This document shows positions 57,712-64,000 of a stretch of DNA of 64,000 nucleotides, one piece after another. Below the pieces are notes generated by a model. That model saw nothing but the letters and a program-made list of their open reading frames with translations, was not told the origin of the DNA and made no database searches. Source of the DNA: Nipponacmea schrenckii (lineage: Eukaryota; Mollusca; Gastropoda; Lottiidae). Position 1 is the stretch's first letter. Every line of letters begins with the position of its first letter. The translations under genes and the position numbers were made by a program. The stretch covers positions 186,001 to 250,000 of the forward strand of contig JAUJPP010000006.1 in the NCBI GenBank assembly GCA_030562195.1, in the 5' to 3' direction.

Positions 57712-58060
57712 ATAAACTCTTTATTTGACATGGGTCAGAAAAAAAAAAAATCGAACATAGATAATATCTCAATATACAATTCGTCTTAAAATACTAAAAA
57801 TGCACAAGTACATGTGCATCAAATGGACAGATCTATGTTCCGGCGATCAAGTACATGACCACAAAATAAATATACAATACTCCACGTGCAATTTGTTTAA
57901 AAATACACAAGTACATGTGCATGAAATGGACAGATCTATGTTCCGGCGATCAAGTACATGACCACAAAAAAATAAATATACAATACTCCACGTACAATTT
58001 GTTTAAAAATACACAAGTACATGTGCATGAAATGGACAGATTTTCAACGTACAATTTGTT
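57712..58060 (-). mobile_element. LINE/SINE-type 3' end with 115-bp internal repeats
   Basis: Begins AATAAACTCTTTATTTGACA then TGGGTCAG, the retroposon tail seen at 27.59 kb. Two and a half repeats of about 115 bp follow (CACAAGTACATGTGCAT, TTCCGGCGATCAAGTACATG, AATACTCCACGT). Its (ATA)n tail is at 37108-37126, on the other side of the F1 pair, so the F1 pair was inserted into this tail. Confidence 0.6.
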
Positions 58061-58378
58061 TATAAAATGGATATAATATATATAGAATGAACATGAAATT
58101 TTAAGAGCTCTATTCACCAGTAAATATACCTGCTACCATAAATAACATAAACAAAAATATCCAAAGCACTAAGTAATTATCGATAAAGATGCATTTGATA
58201 ATTGAAAACGCTTGATAAATAGATTAAGCTTTTTTAAAAAAATGACTTAGTTTGGCGTGTTTTCATGATTTTAAGAAATTTATGACACCAGGTAAGTTCC
58301 CTGATGAATATACACTCATATTGACCTTTCTTGAGAACTAAAATTTTAGGTTCATGCTAAGACCTATTATCCTTTTAA

Positions 58379-58800
58379 ATTAAGGCTATGATAGACGAAA
58401 GCAGAATTCTTCCAGCCAAAGGGTAAAGTATTACATACATTATAAATGTTATCCCAACAAAAACCTACAAGAGATTTCGACCTTTCATCCAGCAACACAT
58501 GATTATATTCAGATTTATCATCAAGTTTGGACAAGAAGAATTCTTATTAATAACCCTAGTGTAAACGGAGTGTCAATTATCCAGCAATTCAAACATCTTA
58601 AATTGATGCACAATCTGGGTTTAGTAGGCTCTACTGTCAAGGGAGGGATCAGATAAGGTTTACAGGATTCGTTAACAATAGATTATTTATTTCTGAGCAA
58701 ATGAAATCACTAAAGCCTTCGCAATGTTTTGAGTTGGAAAAGTGTTTTGAAGGTGGAAAAGAGCTAGAATAATCTATCCCGTCAAACAACCCCTTTAAAA
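58379..58800 (-). pseudogene. DIRS/Ngaro-like retrotransposon, first half of RT
   Basis: Minus strand: PTKPRLCINLRCLN (58580-58650), then after a frameshift LDDKSEYNHVLLDERSKSL (58480-58530, catalytic Asp region), VGFCWDN and TLPFGWKNSAFVYHSL (58381-58430). It continues in frame at 37084 once the MITE and one TTAA are removed. The protein has stops and shifts and is not functional. Confidence 0.8.
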
Positions 58801-58949
58801 GGGGCTGACATATTGAAATATATATATTTTGTTCTTAATAACATCTAAAATGTCAATGCCATCTGGATTATGATCTTTCGCTACAAGCTCCCATTCCGAC
58901 AGGAAATTATGGAGATTACCCGCCTTAAATTATTCAGGACACCTAAAAG

Positions 58950-59540
58950 GGATCAAGTTTAAATTCGGATATATATTCCTTTCTGATTTACCTCCTCCGC
59001 CGAAGGATGTTGAAGAGTGTCTTTGGTTTGACCATCAAAGGATATGCGAGAAATTAACGAATCATCGAACGTCTATAATAAACAAATTACATAACTACAC
59101 AAAATATTTTTTAACTGGACAGTATCTTGAAATATGACCCGTTACAACTATAGCATCTAACAGCGCTCGGAGTACGCATTTGAACAGGGAATGATCTTAA
59201 GAACTCTAATCCTCTCTTCAAAATTTTAGACTCTGCAGGTGTTGTTAACATTGCCACCGTTAGACTTCCCACTCTTGGATGAAACTTATTAAAGGGTTTA
59301 AAACCCTTTTCAAAACAAAAGAAAATGCTTCTGTGTCGGGATGATTGGATTTCTTGCCCGCTGTTCCAATGTTATAAGTTTCTGTAAAAATACATCGAGG
59401 TTGAAGTCAAATGTCCTGCTTCCATATTCTTTTACCTGCCGTAAGGCCGACTCTACAGATTCCTCATTTTGACATCTTTGTTGCTTTTCCACTGTTTTCC
59501 TTAAATCCTCTAACTCTTTCTCAATATCAGTCTGAAAATA
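58950..59540 (-). pseudogene. Gag-like part with CCHC zinc knuckle
   Basis: Minus strand. A predicted helical, charged segment (ELEDLRKTVEKQQRC, RNPIIPTQKHF) is followed by RGLEFLRSFPVQMRTPSAVR, then CYSCN and, after a frameshift, GHISRYCPVKK. Together these give C-x2-C-x4-H-x4-C (59118-59156), a retroelement nucleocapsid knuckle. TTTTCAG just before its start at about 59535 resembles a splice acceptor. Lies between the tyrosine recombinase and the RT. Confidence 0.65.
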
Positions 59541-60560
59541 ATGAAATCATTGTCTATTACACCGAATCCAAACCTGACCAATTGCACATATTTGCACTCA
59601 TTTCACTAACGTCCCCCGTCTCGACCCTATACGCATTCTCTGATAATAACTTAGCAGAGGCCGTGTTTTCCACAAGGGTTAAAGCAGTCGTATATCTGTC
59701 CAGCATTTTAGGTGACTTCCACCCAACATGATGTCAGATTTCATCAACAGGCACACCAAACAATTTAAGTGACATTGCACATGCCCACCTTGCACCATGG
59801 GGCGTTTCACCACTTTAAAGACCAGCGTTCTTAAGCGAGTTTTCATTGTAGATGACGTGATCGGCTTATTTGACTTTAAATCGGCAATAGATCTCTATGA
59901 TCGAAATAACTACCCAGAATGCAGACCCAACTCTTTACTCTCGCACCAATCTACATATTCGGTTATCCCTCGCACAGGACAAATCTCGTCACTATTACCT
60001 TTCAAGATTACAAATATACGAGGGGTACCCCGGATAGTCTTCCTTTCCATCAGACGAACAATTTACATGTTCAGTCCTGAGATTAGCTAAATCCCCCGCC
60101 CTATTGCCAGAGAATCCTAAAAAACCTAAAAAAAAAACACGTCATCCTTTTGAAGCAAAAACGAGTCCCTAAGAGAGAGTTTTGGACTTACAACTGAAAT
60201 TTTAAATATCTAGACAACTTCAAAATCTTTTCGAAGAATAACGGTCTAGTTTGCTTCGATACCACAAAAGCCAAAATTTGTTCAATCCTGGTAGCCTCCA
60301 AGTGCTGCTTAATAATAAAAGTTGCCATATGATTCCCCAAGCCCAGATCTTCATTCCACACTGACCCTCTTCCCCTATCTTTGAAAAAAGCTCACAATTG
60401 ACCAATAAGACTATCCAAAAATGACCCTGCACGACGCACAGGACAAACTCACTCTTTTATAACCAAACTTCCTTTTAAAGGGCAATCCACGACATGAACA
60501 TGGGTCTTGCAATCCTTATCTTTAAAGACTAAGAATTCTCTCATGTTATAAGCAGAGTTA
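59541..60560 (-). pseudogene. Tyrosine recombinase (retroelement integrase), decayed
   Basis: Minus strand order: NMREFLVFKDKDCKTHVHVV (60490-60547), SFLDSLIGQL, FFKDRGRGS and LGLGNHMATFIIKQHLEATR (60300-60430), FFEKILKLSRYL, then LGFSGNRAGDLANLRTEHV with the first catalytic Arg (60061-60120). Next come KSNKPITSSTMKTRL, GETPHGARWACAMSLKLFGV with His and second Arg (59780-59805), HHVGWKSPKMLDRYTTAL with His and nucleophilic Tyr (about 59690), and a short tail. All boxes of the family are recognisable, with stops and frameshifts between them. It would recombine circular cDNA into the genome in DIRS/Ngaro elements. A separate Crypton-type element is the alternative. Confidence 0.8.
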
Positions 60561-61372
60561 ATCGATTGTGGGGGGTATAAGAGAGTTCATAAAACACTCA
60601 AGCTCTGTCTCCAGCTTTCCCTTTTGCTCATTATATATTTTCGAACCCACAAAGCCGTCCAGTAGAACGATTCTGTTTCTGAATTCATTTCTATTGAAAT
60701 TCTCTGAAGGCGATGATGCACTCTAAAAGAAAACAATCAAAAACCATGCAGTTATTGAATCACAGCACATCTAGAACAGAAACTTTAATTAAGGATTATG
60801 TCCCAAACCCAATGGTTCATACTGATATCTTAGTTGAGAAAATTCTAGCAAGTTCTATTAACTTTCTATCTCTACATATCCTCTCCACCGTCTACATCTA
60901 CCCTATCCCTGCACGTGTCTCTACCCTCTTTCTCTACTCTCTATCTCAACTCCATCTTTCTATATTTTTAACTCAAAAACCCATGTTTCTATACCGATAT
61001 ATATATCTAATTCCATCTTATCTTTCTCATCATCCACCTCTCCTTCTATCGCTAACTCATTATACCTAATACGTCGCAGTGTAAAAATATATTGAGACTT
61101 CAATAAAATCATTTCATTTCCCCAATTAAGAAATGAAATGCGGTCTTAGACACCGCCAGTGTGCAATGAGGCATTTCTTCAGGACAGTCGTATTATCCTA
61201 CACTTACTATCGATTTATCAAATTAAATTAAAGTTACATATATCAGCAAAATCGACCACCACCTTCCAATATCGACCTCGTTCTAGCCAATAACCCCAAA
61301 ATATCTCAATTTAAACGTTTATCAGACGGCCATCCCCACAACCAAGACCGGTCCCACTACAATTTATATCAA
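60561..61372. other. No gene recognised, pyrimidine-rich
   Basis: Contains a stretch rich in CTCTAC/CTATC (60880-61060), so the plus-strand frame 60713-61069 is low complexity. AATAAAATCATTTCATTTCC near 61100 and an inverted GAAATGAAAT just after look like the end of a small retroposon. I cannot support more. Confidence 0.45.
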
Positions 61373-61650
61373 CTTTAATTAAATCTTGTCAAGATTTTAT
61401 TGTTGATGCCTTAGAAGCTACAATTTTCAAAGGATTTTAATGACTTGGTGTGAGCATTGGATTTGATAAGACGCCGGTCAAGTGTGAATATTACGATTTT
61501 TCGATGAATGGTTTGCAAGTTATTGCCCTTGGTTTAGTTAAAACGCGTCAAAATTGTATTGTGGATAAAATAGAAGCTACAATTTTCAATGGATTTTGAT
61601 GAAACTTCGTATGAGCATTGGAATTGATAAGGCGGTGGACACGTTAATCA
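61373..61650. repeat. Two diverged tandem copies of about 145 bp
   Basis: AGAAGCTACAATTTTCAA.GG followed by ATTTT.ATGA, then TGAGCATTGGA.TTGATAAG, occurs at about 61410-61475 and again at about 61570-61635. Non-coding. Confidence 0.65.
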
Positions 61651-62202
61651 TGTTTGAAATTGACAATTTAGATGAAGGGTTTTATTTGGATGCTATAAAT
61701 CAAAGAAAAAAATGATTTAACAATGCTAATGTGTTGACGTTACGTATGTTAACTTGCCTGACAACCTATCTTTGATTTTATCTAGGCTCGTAAAACAATC
61801 ACCTTAAAGCCCTTCATCTTACAAATAGTGATTTATCAATTGTATATAAATTGTATTTTGTAAAAAAAAGCTTGACCTATTTGATCGATAATTAAAACTT
61901 TCAGAAAACCAGACACCATTAGAGATTGAGATGTTCCTGTATCATTTAGAATAGTAATAAGAATAGCAATAGAAACTCGAGCAAGTGATACAAAACCTTT
62001 ACAAGTGAATGGCTTCAAAATACCCATGACAAAATTGGGTTCAGACAAAGCTACTTTAGAATGTGTTTTTAATGTACAAACTTTTGTACAATATCAGAAC
62101 ACAATCTGTTATCTTTCAAACAACAAAATATACCTTGTAAAATAATACATACTGCTACTTTAACAACAAATTGTATTATCTTTTTATTTTTTTTATTTTC
62201 AG

Positions 62203-63618
62203 TACTTGAGGTTTGATAACAAGACAATTAAGCACGTTTTAGACAAAGATGAGGCGGATGAGAAGTATGAGGAAGATGAGGCAGATGAGAAGTATGAGGA
62301 AGATGAGGCGGATAAGGCAGATGAGAAGTATGAGGAAGATGAGGCAGATGAGAAGTATGAGGAAGATGAGGCAAATGAGAAGGATGGGGAAGATAAGGAA
62401 GATGAGGCAAATGAGAAGGATGGGGAAGATAAGGAAGATGAGGAAGATGAGGCAAATGAGAAGGATGGGGAAGATAAGGAAGATGAGGAAGATGAGGCAG
62501 ATAAGAAGTATAAGGAAGATGAGGAAGATGGGGCAAATGAGAAGGATGGGGAAGATAAGGAAGATGAGGAAGATGAGGCAAATGAGAAGGATGGGGAAGA
62601 TAAGGAAGATGAGGAAGATGAGGCAGATAAGAAGTATAAGGAAGATGAGGAAGATGAGACAAATGAGAAGGATGGGGAAGATAAGGAAGATGAGGCAGAT
62701 GAGAAGTATGAAGAAGATGAGGCTGGTGAGAAGGATGATGCAGAAAAGAAGTATGAGGAAGATGATGCAGATGAGAAGTATAAGGAAGATGGGGCAAATG
62801 AGAAGGATGGGGAAGATAAGGAAGATGAGGAAGAAGGGGCAAATGAGAAGTATGAGGAAGAGGAGGTTGATGAGAAGTATGAGGAAGAGGAGGTCGATGA
62901 GAAGTATGAGGAAGATGAGGCAAATGATAAGTATGAGGAAGATGAGAAGTATGAGGAAGATGAAGCAGGTGAGAAGGAAAAGGAAGATGAGGCAGGGGAG
63001 AAGTATGAGGAAGATGAGGCAAATGAGAGGTATGAGGAAGATGAAGCAGATGAGAAGTATGAGGCAGATCGGAAGTATGAGGACGTTGAGGCAGATGAGG
63101 CAAATGAGAGGTATGAGGAAGATGAAGCAGATGAGAAGTATGAGGCAGATGAGAAGTATGAGGACGTTGAGGCAGATGAGAAGTATGAGGCTCATGAAAA
63201 GGATGAGGCAGATGAGAAGTACGAGGCAGATGTGGCAGATGAGAAGTATGAGGCAGATGTGGCAGATGAGAAGTATGAGGAAGATGAAGCAGATGAAAAG
63301 CATGAGGAAGATGAGGCAGATGAGGAAGAGAAGGCTCATGAGAAGTATGAGGCATATGAGGAAGATAAGGCAGATGAGAAGTATGAGGAAGATGAGGCAG
63401 ATGAGAAGTATGAGGCAGATGAGAAGTATATGGCAGATGAGGCGGGTGAGAGGTATGAAGCATATGAGGAAGATGAGGCAGATAAAAAGTATGAGGCAGG
63501 CGAGGCGAATGAGATACATAGGGCGGCTGAGGAAAATGAAGCAAATGAGGAAAAGAAGAAAGATGAAGCAGATAAGGACGATAAGGCAGAAAAGGCAAAT
63601 CAAATGACAAGAAACAAG
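62203..63618 (+). CDS. Exon with acidic Glu/Asp/Lys repeat, 472 codons
   Basis: A long T-tract ending in CAG (62202) precedes it and GTATGAATG follows. The exon is 1,416 bp, phase 0 at both ends, and reads on into TGA at 63622-63624 if not spliced. The protein is almost entirely repeats such as DEADEKYEE and DEANEKDGEDKED, with short unique ends (YLRFDNKTIKHVL; KANQMTRNK). A charged, disordered or single-helix chain is expected. Function is unknown. Two other frames are open over the same span because the repeat lacks stop triplets, so length alone proves nothing. The evidence is the splice sites and the paralogous 69-bp exon at 20125-20193 with matching introns. Rich in GAGGAAGATGAG units prone to slippage. 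Confidence 0.6.
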
Positions 63619-63855
63619 GTATGAATGTTTGTAGTTGTAAATTAGAGGTTATTCAGCCTTTGCCCTTTATAATGACAAAACGATTGAGACTTTCTTGTAT
63701 CACTGATAAAAAACCTTTACAAGTGAATGGGTTCTAAATATCCATGACAGGATAAGGTTTTATTAGGGTACCACTTTAACAATAGATTCTATTCTCTTAT
63801 TTTATTAGTCAGATTGAGCTTTTTAGTACCTATGATAAGGCAGATAGAGCGAAGC

Positions 63856-64000
63856 TGGAGGTTATATTCTCCTGGAGGTTATATTCTCCTGGAGGTTATA
63901 TTCTCCTAGAGGTTATATTCTCCTGGAGGTTATATTCTCCTGGAGGTTATATTCTCCTGGAGGTTATATTCTCCTGGAGGTTATATTCTCCTGGAGGTTA
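63856..64000. repeat. 17-bp minisatellite running off the window
   Basis: At least eight copies of GGAGGTTATATTCTCCT, one with CTAGAGG instead of CTGGAGG. The unit is partly self-complementary (AGGAG/CTCCT). The right end lies outside the window. Confidence 0.9.

Larger units (their letters stand above)
37085..58378. mobile_element. TTAA-flanked MITE, split by 21 kb of nested insertions
   Basis: The left end is TTAAAGGGATAATAGGCC (37085-37102) and the right end is GACCTATTATCCTTTTAA (58361-58378), inverted to each other. The right part (about 58071-58378) matches the right part of the intact relative at 53668-54140 (GGTAAGT.C.CTGATG.ATAT, ACTTAAAATTTT.GTTC). Removing one TTAA and everything between restores the RT frame of the host retrotransposon, so TTAA is the duplicated target site. 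Only about 350 bp belongs to the MITE itself. The rest (37108-58070) is inserted later. Confidence 0.75.

Noticed and set aside
60713..61069. 118-residue frame
   Set aside because: Built from CTCTAC/CTATC-rich low-complexity sequence, with no domain and no paralogue.
62228..63610. Alternative long frames (plus-strand Arg/Met-rich, minus-strand His/Pro/Leu-rich) over the acidic repeat
   Set aside because: All follow from a repeat without stop triplets. Only the plus-strand Glu/Asp frame is bounded by splice sites in matching phase and by a paralogous short exon.

Overview
This window is intergenic and intronic DNA of an animal nuclear genome. It is AT-rich, has GT-AG introns, and is dominated by mobile elements and minisatellites. 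The mix fits a lophotrochozoan, most likely a mollusc: I-like, CR1/Jockey-like and RTE-type LINEs, a Penelope-like element, a tyrosine-recombinase (DIRS/Ngaro-like) retrotransposon, Helitron/Helentron-like elements, and small genes pairing EGF-like with fucolectin-type (FTP) domains. The species assignment is inference only. There are two runs of exactly 500 N (12066-12565 and 27830-28329).

Layout. 0-3.3 kb: an ATT microsatellite behind a LINE-like tail, then nothing recognised. 3.3-6.8 kb: a 42-bp tandem repeat and two decayed LINEs. 7.4-12 kb: local duplications, a 32-bp minisatellite and a TTAA-flanked MITE. 12-17.7 kb: a scaffold gap with apparently duplicated flanks, a 30-bp minisatellite and a broken Penelope-like element. 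17.7-20 kb: MITEs and remnants. 20.1 kb: one 69-bp exon-like segment. 21.4-27.25 kb: the main host locus, with one EGF-FTP gene, a second one that runs toward the gap, and relic exons of a third copy between them.

27.6-60.6 kb is a stack of nested insertions. A minus-strand tyrosine-recombinase retrotransposon (35.8-60.6 kb) is split inside its reverse transcriptase by a TTAA-flanked MITE (37085-58378). That MITE holds a LINE-type 3' tail, which holds two copies of a Helentron-like element (F1a, F1b). F1a holds another Helentron-like element (F3), which holds five more (F2a, F1c, F2b, F4a, F4b). Deleting 37085-58374 and keeping one TTAA restores the RT reading frame from the LPFGW region to YIDD. 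Four families (F1-F4) share one architecture: a 5' tip whose short inverted complement lies just inside the 3' end, then a 3' terminal hairpin, then CTAG before T. Plus-strand copies lie at 28.3-35.8 kb, one of them carrying a Pif1-like helicase C-terminal fragment. I consider these families the most likely undescribed system here.

60.6-64 kb: pyrimidine-rich sequence, a two-copy repeat, and a 1,416-bp exon coding a low-complexity acidic repeat. That exon is paralogous to the 69-bp exon at 20.1 kb, because its flanking introns match. A 17-bp minisatellite runs off the end of the window. No complete protein-coding gene is certain apart from the EGF-FTP models.
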